This document shows, piece after piece, positions 23,973 to 31,786 of a DNA stretch of 64,000 nucleotides. How positions within the stretch are numbered: the first letter of the stretch is position 1; every line of letters begins with the position of its first letter. The notes under the pieces were generated by a model. That model worked only from the letters and a program-made list of their open reading frames with translations, had not been told where the DNA came from and searched no databases. The position numbers were made by a program, and so were the translations under genes. The stretch is from CAVOEB01 sp965249645 (GTDB lineage: Bacteria; Pseudomonadota; Alphaproteobacteria; UBA828; JAPUJA01), in NCBI GenBank assembly GCA_965249645.1, contig CBDFML010000012.1, positions 868,001 to 932,000 on the forward strand, given 5' to 3'.

Positions 23973-24893
23973 ATGACGATTCCCAAACGGGTCAAGTTGG
24001 TCGAGGTGGCGCCGCGCGACGGCCTGCAGAACCAGCCCGAGATTCTTCCCAGCGACCAGAAAGTGGCCTTCATCGACCGTCTCTCCGAGACCGGCTTGCC
24101 GGTGATCGAGGCGACGAGCTTCGTCTCTCCGAAATGGGTTCCCCAACTGGCCGATGCGGCCGACGTGTTTTCAAATATCATTCAAGAACAAGGTGTTAAA
24201 TACCCTGTCTTGACACCAAACATGAAGGGATACGAGGCTGCCCGGGTGGTCGGCGTCAAGGAGATCGCGATCTTCGGTGCCGCGTCGGATACGTTCTCGC
24301 ACAAGAACATCAACTGTTCGATTGCCGAGAGCCTGGCCCGCTTCGAGCCGGTCTGCGAGGCGGCGGCGCGCGACGGAATCGCGGTGCGTGGCTACGTCTC
24401 CTGCGTCATGGGCTGTCCCTACGAGGGCGATATCGCGCCCGAAGCGGTGGTTTCGGTCTCCAGGACCTTGCGCGAGATGGGCTGCTACGAGATTTCGCTC
24501 GGCGACACCATAGGGGTGGGCACGCCCGAGAAAGCGCGCCGGGTCTTCGAGGCGGTCGCCGCCGAGGTCCCGATCGCCGAGCTGGCCGCGCATTTCCACG
24601 ATACCTACGGCCAGGCGCTGGCCAACCTCTATGCGGTGCTCGAGCTGGGCGTTGAGATCATCGATGCCTCGGTTTCGGGTCTGGGCGGCTGTCCCTACGC
24701 GGCGGGCGCATCGGGCAACGTGGCCACCGAGGACGTGGTCTACATGCTCCACGGCCTGGGAGTGGAGACGGGCGTCGATCTGGCGGCCCTGGCGGCGGTG
24801 GGCAACGGGATTTCAGCCGAACTCGGGCGCGCGCCGGGCTCCAAAGTTGCCCAGGCCCTCGCAGGCAAGGGCGCGAGCCAGGCTGCGGAATAG
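23973..24893 (+). CDS. hydroxymethylglutaryl-CoA lyase
   Basis: DRE-TIM-family lyase (306 residues) that splits HMG-CoA into acetoacetate and acetyl-CoA, the final step of leucine breakdown. The N-terminal EVAPRDGLQNQ contains the catalytic Arg and metal Asp. Metal His residues are in AHFHDTYG (near 210) and the active-site Cys is in GLGGCPYA (near 243), the family signature. It follows the MccB-like gene by 49 bp on the same strand. Related activities (citramalyl-CoA or isopropylmalate-type) are less likely, because the full HMGL signature is present. Confidence 0.93.
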   Translation: MTIPKRVKLVEVAPRDGLQNQPEILPSDQKVAFIDRLSETGLPVIEATSFVSPKWVPQLADAADVFSNIIQEQGVKYPVLTPNMKGYEAARVVGVKEIAIFGAASDTFSHKNINCSIAESLARFEPVCEAAARDGIAVRGYVSCVMGCPYEGDIAPEAVVSVSRTLREMGCYEISLGDTIGVGTPEKARRVFEAVAAEVPIAELAAHFHDTYGQALANLYAVLELGVEIIDASVSGLGGCPYAAGASGNVATEDVVYMLHGLGVETGVDLAALAAVGNGISAELGRAPGSKVAQALAGKGASQAAE

Positions 24894-24902
24894 GGCCATG
24901 CC

Positions 24903-25343
24903 ATGACCCTTCATCTGCTCAAGATGTGCGTTGGCGTGGACAGCATCGAGCAGCTCGACCGCTGGCAGACCAAGCGCCTGGCCGAGCTCGAAATAGCCGG
25001 TGAAACCCCCGAAGTCGGCCACTGGACCCGCAATTTTCCCAAGCGCACCGAGGAAATCCTCGATGGAGGTTCGCTTTACTGGGTCATCAAGGGCGCGATC
25101 CGGGTGCGCCAGAGAATCCGGCGCTTCGAGCGCATCACCGTACCCGAAAAGGGCCGGGTCTGCCGCATCGTCTTCGAGCCCGAGCTCGTGCGCACCGTGC
25201 GCCAGCTCCGCGACCCCATGCAGGGGTGGCGCTATCTCGATCCCGCCGCCGCGCCCGCGGATTACGATGCCCCGGCGGGCGATGCGCCCGCCGACATGCC
25301 CGCCGAAATGATCGCCGAGCTGCGCGCTCTGGGCCTGCTATGA
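24903..25343 (+). CDS. DUF1489 family protein
   Basis: 146-residue conserved protein of unknown function. I recognise it as DUF1489, a family found almost only in alphaproteobacteria. The centre has the invariant-looking HWTRNFPKR and GGSLYWVIKG, followed by a basic stretch RVRQRIRRFERI and the FEPELVRT strand. No signal peptide or membrane helix is seen. It begins 9 bp after the HMG-CoA lyase stop and its own stop overlaps the putA start (ATGA), so it is probably co-translated with putA. Confidence 0.85.
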   Translation: MTLHLLKMCVGVDSIEQLDRWQTKRLAELEIAGETPEVGHWTRNFPKRTEEILDGGSLYWVIKGAIRVRQRIRRFERITVPEKGRVCRIVFEPELVRTVRQLRDPMQGWRYLDPAAAPADYDAPAGDAPADMPAEMIAELRALGLL

Positions 25344-28300
25344 CCGCCGAACCGGTTGGTGCGGGGGCACACGAGCCTGCGGACAGTCTTCGACCCGCAG
25401 ATCCGGCGTCGCTCCGGGCGGCGATTCGCGGCGCACGGCGGGTCGATGAGGCGCTCTGCGTTCAGGCTCTGCTTGCCCGCGCGAGGGTCGCGCCCGAGAT
25501 CAACCGGCGCATCGATGCACGCGCCCGTGCTCTGGTCGAAACGGTCCGCGAAAAGCGCGGGGCGGGCGGGATCGACGCCTTTCTGGGCGAATACGGCCTG
25601 AACAGCGAAGAGGGCGTCATCCTGATGTGCCTCGCGGAAGCCCTGTTACGCATTCCCGATGCTGAAACCGCCGACCGCCTGATCCGCGACAAGCTGATGG
25701 GCGCCGACTGGGACAAGCATCTGGGCAAAAGCCCGTCGTTGCTGGTCAACGCCTCAACCTGGGGCCTGATGCTGACAGGACGGGTCGTGCGTCTCGATAA
25801 GGCCGAGGGCTGGGCCCGGATCGGCCGCCTGATCGCGAAAAGCGGCGAGCCGGTGATCCGCCAGGCGTTGATCCAGGCGATGCGCATTCTGAGCCGCCAG
25901 TTCGTCATGGGACGGACCATCGGCGAGGCGCTGGACCGCGCCGTGGAAGCGGAAAGGCGGGGCTATCGCCATTCCTACGACATGCTGGGCGAGGCCGCGC
26001 ACACGGCGGCCGATGCGACGCGCTATTTCGACGCCTACGCGGTCGCCATCGAGGCGATCGAGGCCGCCGCCGACAAGGACGCCGAGCTGTTTGCCCGGCC
26101 CAGCATCTCGATCAAGCTCTCGGCGCTCCATCCGCGCTACGAATTCGCCCAGCGCGAGAAGGTCATCCCCGAACTGGGCGGGCGCCTGATGGCGCTGGGC
26201 GAGATTGCCAAGGCGAAAGGCATCGGTCTGACCGTCGATGCCGAAGAAGCGGACCGGCTCGATCTCTCTCTCGACCTGTTCGAGCGCGCAGCGGCGGATG
26301 CCGCCTTCGCGGGCTGGGATGGATTCGGGCTCGCCATGCAGGCCTATCAGAAGCGTGCGTTGCCCCTGATCGCCTGGCTCGCCGAGTTGGGACGCGCCCA
26401 TGCACGCTTCCTGCCGGTTCGCCTGGTAAAGGGAGCGTATTGGGATACCGAAATCAAGCGCAGCCAGGAGCAGGGTCTCGACGGCTATCCGGTGTTTACC
26501 CGCAAGGCGTCGACCGACGTCTCCTATCTCGCCTGTATGCACGCCCTGTTCGACGCGCCCGATGCGATCTACCCCCAGTTCGCAACCCATAACGCCCACA
26601 CCGTCGCATCGGTGCTCGAGACGGCGCCAAGCGGGGCGGGGTTCGAGTTCCAGCGCCTGCACGGTATGGGCGAGGCACTCTACGGGCCGGTCACCGAGGC
26701 CAGTGAGGAGAGCGTCGCGTGCCGCATCTACGCGCCCGTCGGCAGCCACGAGGATCTGTTGCCCTATCTCGTGCGCCGGCTGCTGGAGAACGGGGCGAAC
26801 ACCTCCTTCGTTAACCGGATTTCCGATCTCGACGCGCCGTTCGACGAGATCATCGCCGACCCCGTCGAACGGGTTGCCGATCTTGCGGTCAAACCCCACC
26901 CCGGAATTCCCCTGCCGAAGGAGCTGTACGGTGCAGCGCGGCCAAATTCCGGGGGGATCGAACTGGCCGATCCGCTTGCGGTCGACGCGCTCTATGGCGC
27001 CATGGAGGAGGCGATCGTCCAAACGTGGAGCGCGAGGCCCATCGTCTCGGGGCAGGAGCGCGCGGGCGGGCAGGGCGAGAGGGTCACCGACCCGGCCGAG
27101 CGCGAGCGCATCGTCGGCACGGTCACTCTCGCAAACGCCGACGACGTCGAGGCCGCCCTTGCCGCGGCGGCGGGTGCGGCGTCTTCGTGGGTGGCGACCC
27201 CCGCCGAGGAGCGCGCCGCCTGCCTCGATCGCGCCGCCGAGCTGCTGGAGGCGCGCCGCGCAGGCTTCATGGCCATGGCTGTGCGCGAAGCAGGCAAGAC
27301 CTTGCCCGATGCCCTGGCGGAAGTGCGCGAGGCGGCCGATTTCTGCCGCTACTACGCCGCCCGCGCGCGAGCCGATTTCGCGAGCCCGGTCGACTTGCCC
27401 GGCCCCACGGGCGAAGCCAACTCGATCGCGCTGGCGGGACGCGGTGTGTTCGCCTGCATTAGCCCGTGGAACTTTCCGCTTGCCATTTTTACGGGGCAGG
27501 TCGGCGCCGCGCTTGCGGCGGGCAACGCGGTCGTCGCAAAGTCCGCCGAGCAGAGCCCGCTGATCGCTGCTGCCGCCGTGCGGTTGCTGCACGAAGCGGG
27601 TGTGCCGGGCGATGCGCTTCATCTGCTGCCGGGCAGCGGTGAGGTGGTGGGGGCGGCGCTGGTCTCGGATCCGCGCATTGCGGGCGTGGCGTTTACGGGC
27701 TCGACGGAGACCGGGGCGGCGATCAACCGGGCGCTGGCGGCGCGCGACGGGCCGCTGGTGCCGCTGATCGCCGAGACCGGCGGCCAGAACGCCATGATCG
27801 TCGATTCGAGTGCACTTGCGGAACAGGTCGTGGTCGACGCCCTGGCCTCCGCCTTCGGCGCGGCGGGCCAGCGCTGTTCCTGCCTGCGTATCCTGTTCGT
27901 CCAGGACAGCATCGCCGAGCGCTTGTCGAGCATGCTCTCGGGCGCCATGGACGAGCTGGTCGTTGGCGATCCCATGCGGCTCGCCACGGACGTCGGCCCG
28001 ATCATCGACGCCGAGGCGAAGCAGGCGCTCGACGCCCATATCGGTGAACTGGAGCGGAGCGGAAAGCGCGTCGGCGCGGCACCCATGGGCGAGGCCACGG
28101 AGCGGGGCAGTTTCGTCCAGCCGGCGGCTTACGAGATCGACAATATCGCCGGGCTCACGCGCGAGCATTTTGGGCCAATTCTGCATGTGGTGCGCTACGG
28201 GGCCGACCAGCTCGACGCGGTGATCGACGCGATCAACGCTACGGGCTACGGCCTGACGCTGGGCGTCCACAGCCGGATCAAGACCACGATGGAGCATATC

Positions 28301-28519
28301 CGAGACCGGGTCCGGGTCGGCAACCTCTACGTCAACCGCAACATGATCGGCGCCGTGGTCGGCGCGCAGCCGTTCGGCGGGGAAGGGCTGTCGGGCACCG
28401 GGCCGAAGGCGGGCGGGCCGCGCTATCTGCACCGCTTCGCCACCGAGCGCACGGTGTCGGTCGACACCACGGCCGCGGGCGGCAATGCGAGCTTGTTGTC
28501 GCTCCAGGACGACGGCTGA
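25340..28519 (+). CDS. putA: bifunctional proline dehydrogenase / L-glutamate gamma-semialdehyde dehydrogenase
   Basis: Converts proline to glutamate with an internal intermediate, 1059 residues. The N-terminal half is the FAD proline dehydrogenase barrel: SIKLSALHPRYE, TVDAEEADRLDL, RLVKGAYWDTEI and QFATHNAHT are hallmark stretches. The C-terminal half is an aldehyde dehydrogenase with ISPWNFPLAIF, FTGSTETG, the Glu of ETGGQNA and the catalytic Cys of AGQRCSC. There is no ribbon-helix-helix DNA-binding domain at the N-terminus, so it is the short, non-regulatory PutA. The ATG overlaps the DUF1489 stop; the open frame extends 38 codons further but inside DUF1489. The last codons (CAGGACGACGGC) form one boundary of the duplication that follows. 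Confidence 0.95.
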   Translation: MTAEPVGAGAHEPADSLRPADPASLRAAIRGARRVDEALCVQALLARARVAPEINRRIDARARALVETVREKRGAGGIDAFLGEYGLNSEEGVILMCLAEALLRIPDAETADRLIRDKLMGADWDKHLGKSPSLLVNASTWGLMLTGRVVRLDKAEGWARIGRLIAKSGEPVIRQALIQAMRILSRQFVMGRTIGEALDRAVEAERRGYRHSYDMLGEAAHTAADATRYFDAYAVAIEAIEAAADKDAELFARPSISIKLSALHPRYEFAQREKVIPELGGRLMALGEIAKAKGIGLTVDAEEADRLDLSLDLFERAAADAAFAGWDGFGLAMQAYQKRALPLIAWLAELGRAHARFLPVRLVKGAYWDTEIKRSQEQGLDGYPVFTRKASTDVSYLACMHALFDAPDAIYPQFATHNAHTVASVLETAPSGAGFEFQRLHGMGEALYGPVTEASEESVACRIYAPVGSHEDLLPYLVRRLLENGANTSFVNRISDLDAPFDEIIADPVERVADLAVKPHPGIPLPKELYGAARPNSGGIELADPLAVDALYGAMEEAIVQTWSARPIVSGQERAGGQGERVTDPAERERIVGTVTLANADDVEAALAAAAGAASSWVATPAEERAACLDRAAELLEARRAGFMAMAVREAGKTLPDALAEVREAADFCRYYAARARADFASPVDLPGPTGEANSIALAGRGVFACISPWNFPLAIFTGQVGAALAAGNAVVAKSAEQSPLIAAAAVRLLHEAGVPGDALHLLPGSGEVVGAALVSDPRIAGVAFTGSTETGAAINRALAARDGPLVPLIAETGGQNAMIVDSSALAEQVVVDALASAFGAAGQRCSCLRILFVQDSIAERLSSMLSGAMDELVVGDPMRLATDVGPIIDAEAKQALDAHIGELERSGKRVGAAPMGEATERGSFVQPAAYEIDNIAGLTREHFGPILHVVRYGADQLDAVIDAINATGYGLTLGVHSRIKTTMEHIRDRVRVGNLYVNRNMIGAVVGAQPFGGEGLSGTGPKAGGPRYLHRFATERTVSVDTTAAGGNASLLSLQDDG

Positions 28520-28529
28520 CGATTCCAAA

Positions 28530-28558
28530 TTGTCAGACGTAATCGGGTTGCGCAGACT
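28530..28558 (+). promoter_or_regulatory. putative sigma-70-type promoter, copy 1
   Basis: TTGTCA, 17 bases, CAGACT lie about 40 bp before the kinase ATG. The -35 is fair and the -10 is poor here (CAGACT) compared with TAGACT in the duplicated copy. A small dyad CTGAC...GTCAG (28516-28536) overlaps the -35. Assigned from spacing and conservation between copies; not proven. Confidence 0.3.
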
Positions 28559-28597
28559 GACCGCTCGAACAGCGGCTCAAACCGGGAGAGGGGGCGA

Positions 28598-29617
28598 ATG
28601 AAGCCCAATTACATTGGCCATAACGAAGTGGCCGGCTTGCGGCGGTCCTGGTCGACGGAGGAAACCCAGGCCTATATCCGCAAGCTGCCGATCTGGGAAG
28701 GCGAAATCCGGATCGAGCAGAAGTTCGGCGGCCTGACGAACCGGACCTATTTTATCACCGATGTCGATGGCACCCGCTTTGCCGTGCGCTGCGGCTTCGA
28801 TCAGTATCGCACTCGCCAGACCTCGGTGGTCGAGTGCACCATCGGCGCCCACAAGCTGGGTCTCGGGCCCTGCTTGCGCTACTGGGAGCCGTCGCTCACG
28901 GTCACCGACTTCATCGACAATCCGAAGATGACCGCGGAGGTGCTCAAGGAGCCGAGAATGATGGCGCATACCCTCGAGCGCCTGAAGCTGCTCCACGAGA
29001 GCTCGGAGGTGGTCGAGCAAACCATAAGCTACTGGTGGGCGTTTCACACGGTGCGCCGCTACCTCAGCGCGATGGAGGCGGGCAAGCCCGCTACGGGCAA
29101 TCGGCCGTCGGAGTGTATCGATGAGGTTCCGTTCTTCCGGCAGGTGACCGATACCCTGGAAACGGCAATCCGGCCCTTCATCCCGGTGCTCACCCACAAC
29201 TGCACGGCCTACATAAACATGATCTTCAACGACGAGGGCGAGGTCATGTTCATCGACTGGGACGGCGGCGGCTTCGGCAACCGCAAATGGGACATCGCCG
29301 AAATGCTGATGTGGCTCGAATCCGACGACGAGATGGACCGCTACGCGCTCGGTTGTTATTTCGGCAAGGTCGACGACGACGAAATGGGGCGGCTGCTACA
29401 GGAACACCTTGCGTTTAAGATCATAGCTGCACTGCGTCTGATCACCGAGATCATGGAAACCGCTCTCGACCCCTATTTCTACCTCTCGCCCGAGGAAATG
29501 GCGATTTCCATGCATGAGTTCTTCCCCGACCAGGAAGCCAATCTCAACGGCCTGATCGACCTGCTGCGGCCCGGGTTCGAGACCTACTGGGCCCAATACG
29601 AGAAGACCTACGGCTGA
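28598..29617 (+). CDS. choline-kinase/aminoglycoside-phosphotransferase-like protein, catalytic Asp replaced
   Basis: 339-residue protein of the APH/choline-kinase fold. The C-terminal lobe contains THNCTAYINM and FIDWDGGGFGNRKWDIAEML. Family members read HND at the first site, and the copy 1166 bp downstream does. Here the catalytic Asp is Cys202, while Asn207 and the metal-binding Asp220/Asp222 remain. It may bind substrate without phosphoryl transfer, or be decaying. The N-terminal lobe keeps RIEQKFGGLTNRTYFI, the nucleotide loop. RBS GGGAGAGGGGG precedes ATG. The natural substrate could be choline, ethanolamine or a related alcohol; neighbours include a nucleoside hydrolase and a Rieske oxygenase. 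Confidence 0.8.
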   Translation: MKPNYIGHNEVAGLRRSWSTEETQAYIRKLPIWEGEIRIEQKFGGLTNRTYFITDVDGTRFAVRCGFDQYRTRQTSVVECTIGAHKLGLGPCLRYWEPSLTVTDFIDNPKMTAEVLKEPRMMAHTLERLKLLHESSEVVEQTISYWWAFHTVRRYLSAMEAGKPATGNRPSECIDEVPFFRQVTDTLETAIRPFIPVLTHNCTAYINMIFNDEGEVMFIDWDGGGFGNRKWDIAEMLMWLESDDEMDRYALGCYFGKVDDDEMGRLLQEHLAFKIIAALRLITEIMETALDPYFYLSPEEMAISMHEFFPDQEANLNGLIDLLRPGFETYWAQYEKTYG

Positions 29618-29625
29618 CCCTGGCG

Positions 29626-29685
29626 TTGCCGGTGGCCCCACGCCCTCTGATGATCGATTGCGATCCCGGTCAGGACGACGGCTGA
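29626..29685 (+). pseudogene. 5' scrap of nucleoside hydrolase gene fused to putA 3' end
   Basis: TTG plus 18 codons reproduce the nucleoside hydrolase N-terminus (PRPLMIDCDPGQDD), then end as ...DG-stop, the last codons of putA. This is the junction left by the duplication: the new unit begins in putA sequence, so the hydrolase copy is cut after about 17 residues. It has no function expected as protein. Confidence 0.85.
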
Positions 29686-29695
29686 CGATTCCAAA

Positions 29696-29724
29696 TTGTC
29701 AGACAAAACCGGGTTGCGTAGACT
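29696..29724 (+). promoter_or_regulatory. putative sigma-70-type promoter, copy 2
   Basis: TTGTCA, 17 bases, TAGACT, about 40 bp before the second kinase ATG and identical in spacing to copy 1. The -10 is better than in copy 1. It would also drive the nucleoside hydrolase gene, which starts 8-14 bp after the kinase stop. Confidence 0.35.
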
Positions 29725-29763
29725 GACGGCTCGAACACCGGTTCAAACCGGCGGAGGGAACGA

Positions 29764-30783
29764 ATGAAACCCGATTACATCGGTCACGACGAAGTGGCCG
29801 GCTTGCGGCGGTCCTGGTCGACGGAGGAAACCCAGGCTTATATCCGCAGGCTGTCGATCTGGGAGGGCGAGATCCGGATTGAGCAGAAGTTCGGCGGCCT
29901 GCAGAACCGGACCTACTTCATCACCGATGCCGATGGCTCCCGCTTTGCCGTGCGTTGCGGTTTCGATCAGTATCGTACCCGCCAGACCGCGGTGGTCCAG
30001 TGCACCATCGGCGCCCACAAGCTGGGTCTCGGGCCCTCCTTGCGCTACTGGGAGCCGGCGCTCACGGTCACCGATTTCATTGAGAACCCGAAGATGACCG
30101 CGGAGATGCTCAAGGAGCCGAAAATGATGGCGCATACCCTCGAGCGCCTGAAGATGCTCCACGAGGGTTCGGACGCGGTCGAGCAGACCATGAGCTACTG
30201 GTGGCCGTTTCACACGGTGCGCCGCTACCTCAACGAGATGGAGGCGGGCAAGTTCGAGACTGGCAACCAGCCTTCGAAATGGATCGACGAGGTCCCGCTC
30301 TTCCACCGGGTGACCGACACCCTGGAACAGGTAATCCGACCCTATATTCCGGTGTTCACCCACAACGACACGGCCTATGTGAACATGATCTTCAACGACG
30401 ACGGCGAGGTCATGTTCATCGACTGGGACGGCGGCGGCTTCGGCAACCGCAAGTGGGACATCGCCGAGATGCTGATGTGGCTCGAATCCGACGAGGAGAT
30501 GGACCGCTATGCGCTCGGTTGTTACTTCGGCAAGGTCGACGACGACGAAATGGGGCGGCTGCTCCAGGAGAATCTCGCATTCAAGGTCATGGCCGCGCTT
30601 CGCCTGATCACCGAGATCATGGAAACCGACCTCGACCCCTATTACTACCTCTCGCCCGAGGAAATGGCGATTTCCATGCAGGAGTTCTTTCCCGGCCAGG
30701 AGGCTAATCTCAACGGCCTGGCCGACCTGCTGCGGCCCGGGTTCGAGACCTACTGGGCCGAATACGAGAAGACTTATGGCTGA
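29764..30783 (+). CDS. choline-kinase-like phosphotransferase, intact catalytic site
   Basis: 339 residues, aligned without gaps with the copy upstream. The catalytic loop is THNDTAYVNM, with Asp202 and Asn207, and the metal motif is FIDWDGGG with Asp220 and Asp222, as in choline/ethanolamine kinases and APH-type enzymes. The N-terminal lobe has RIEQKFGGLQNRTYFI. RBS GGCGGAGGG precedes ATG. The nucleoside hydrolase gene begins within 15 bp of the stop, so the two are co-transcribed. ATP-dependent phosphorylation of an amino-alcohol or a sugar-like alcohol is expected; the true substrate is unknown. Confidence 0.85.
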   Translation: MKPDYIGHDEVAGLRRSWSTEETQAYIRRLSIWEGEIRIEQKFGGLQNRTYFITDADGSRFAVRCGFDQYRTRQTAVVQCTIGAHKLGLGPSLRYWEPALTVTDFIENPKMTAEMLKEPKMMAHTLERLKMLHEGSDAVEQTMSYWWPFHTVRRYLNEMEAGKFETGNQPSKWIDEVPLFHRVTDTLEQVIRPYIPVFTHNDTAYVNMIFNDDGEVMFIDWDGGGFGNRKWDIAEMLMWLESDEEMDRYALGCYFGKVDDDEMGRLLQENLAFKVMAALRLITEIMETDLDPYYYLSPEEMAISMQEFFPGQEANLNGLADLLRPGFETYWAEYEKTYG

Positions 30784-30791
30784 CCCGGGCG

Positions 30792-31721
30792 TTGCCGGTG
30801 GCTCCACGCCCTCTGATCATCGATTGCGATCCCGGCCAGGACGACGCCGTCGCCCTGCTGATGGCGTTTGCCTCGCCCGAGGCGTTCGACCTCTTGGGTG
30901 TGACGACGGTCGGCGGCAACGTGCCCATCGAGCGGACCTCGGCCAACGCGCGGGCGATCCGAGAGCTTGCCGGGCGCCCGGATGTGCCCGTCTTCGCGGG
31001 CTGTGGCGGTCCCTTGAAGCGGGCGCTCGAAACGGCCGAGGCCGTGCACGGGGTGAGCGGTATCGACGGTGCGAACGTGGCAGACCCCATCTGGCCGCTC
31101 GATGAGCGCCATGCAGTCGATTTCCTGGTCGAAACCCTGACCGCGGCGGAGGAGGGGAGCGTCACCCTGGCCACCCTCGGCCCGCTGACCAATCTTGCGA
31201 CCGCCTTCGGGCGCGCGCCGCAAGCCAGGGCGGGCGTGCGCGAGATCGTGGCCATGGGTGGCTCGACGGGAATGGGCAACGTCACGCCTCATGCCGAGTA
31301 CAACATCCACACCGATCCCGAGGCGGCGAATGCGGTCTATCGCGCCGGCCTTGCGATCACGATGATCGGGTTGAACCTTACCCATCAGGTGATGGCCACG
31401 CCCGAGCGGCGCGCGGCGATCCGGGCGGTGGGCAGTGCTGCGTCGGATGCGGTGGCGGGCATGCTGGAGTTTTACGGCGCGCGCAAGACGAGCCTAGCGG
31501 GTGCGCCCATGCATGACCCCTGCGTGATCGCTTATCTGCTCCAGCCCGAGTTGTTCGAAGGCCGGGACCTGCGGGTTGTGATCGTCACCGACGACGGTGC
31601 CGAGCTGGGCCGGACGCGGTGCGGGGATGGCGGAACCGCCAACGCCCGGGTTCTGGAAACCGCCGATGCCGACGGCTTCTTCGCCCTGCTGCTCGAAAAG
31701 CTGATCCGGCTTGACGCCTGA
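30792..31721 (+). CDS. inosine/uridine-preferring nucleoside hydrolase
   Basis: Calcium-dependent N-ribohydrolase of about 309 residues that releases a base and ribose. The metal motif IDCDPGQDDAVAL at residues 9-21 has the D-x-D-x-x-x-D-D pattern, with Cys in the place of the usual Thr. Further family marks are LGPLTNLA (near 128), MGGSTGMGNVTPHAEYNI (near 152), with the Asn/Glu residues that bind ribose, and the His-Asp-Pro in MHDPCVI near 238. Start is uncertain: TTG 30792 or GTG 30798, neither with a strong ribosome site, probably coupled to the kinase stop. Its first 45 bases are also part of the duplicated unit. Confidence 0.88.
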   Translation: MPVAPRPLIIDCDPGQDDAVALLMAFASPEAFDLLGVTTVGGNVPIERTSANARAIRELAGRPDVPVFAGCGGPLKRALETAEAVHGVSGIDGANVADPIWPLDERHAVDFLVETLTAAEEGSVTLATLGPLTNLATAFGRAPQARAGVREIVAMGGSTGMGNVTPHAEYNIHTDPEAANAVYRAGLAITMIGLNLTHQVMATPERRAAIRAVGSAASDAVAGMLEFYGARKTSLAGAPMHDPCVIAYLLQPELFEGRDLRVVIVTDDGAELGRTRCGDGGTANARVLETADADGFFALLLEKLIRLDA

Positions 31722-31786
31722 TGCGTGACTGGACGACGACGCGTGGCCTATAATCTTCACCCGGACCAAGTCCGGGCTCAAGGAGG

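Larger units (their letters stand above)
28505..29670 (+). repeat. tandem duplication unit 1 (1166 bp)
   Basis: The unit starts at CAGGACGACG, the last codons of putA, and includes the promoter region, the first kinase-like gene and 54 bp after it that encode the start of a nucleoside hydrolase. The next unit begins exactly 1166 bp later with the same bases, and the third occurrence of CAGGACGACG, inside the intact nucleoside hydrolase gene, is a further 1166 bp on. Equal spacing with only substitutions between copies shows a single tandem duplication without later indels. Confidence 0.9.
29671..30836 (+). repeat. tandem duplication unit 2 (1166 bp)
   Basis: Second copy of the unit, starting at CAGGACGACG and running to the same decamer inside the intact nucleoside hydrolase gene. 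It carries the promoter region, the kinase-like gene with an intact catalytic Asp, and the hydrolase 5' end. Substitutions between copies are scattered and often at third codon positions, so the event is not brand new. Confidence 0.9.

Noticed and set aside
25754..28528. 924-codon open frame on the minus strand opposite putA
   Set aside because: It mirrors the putA frame. Its translation is Arg/His/Asp-rich without any motif, as expected from antisense reading of GC-rich coding DNA.
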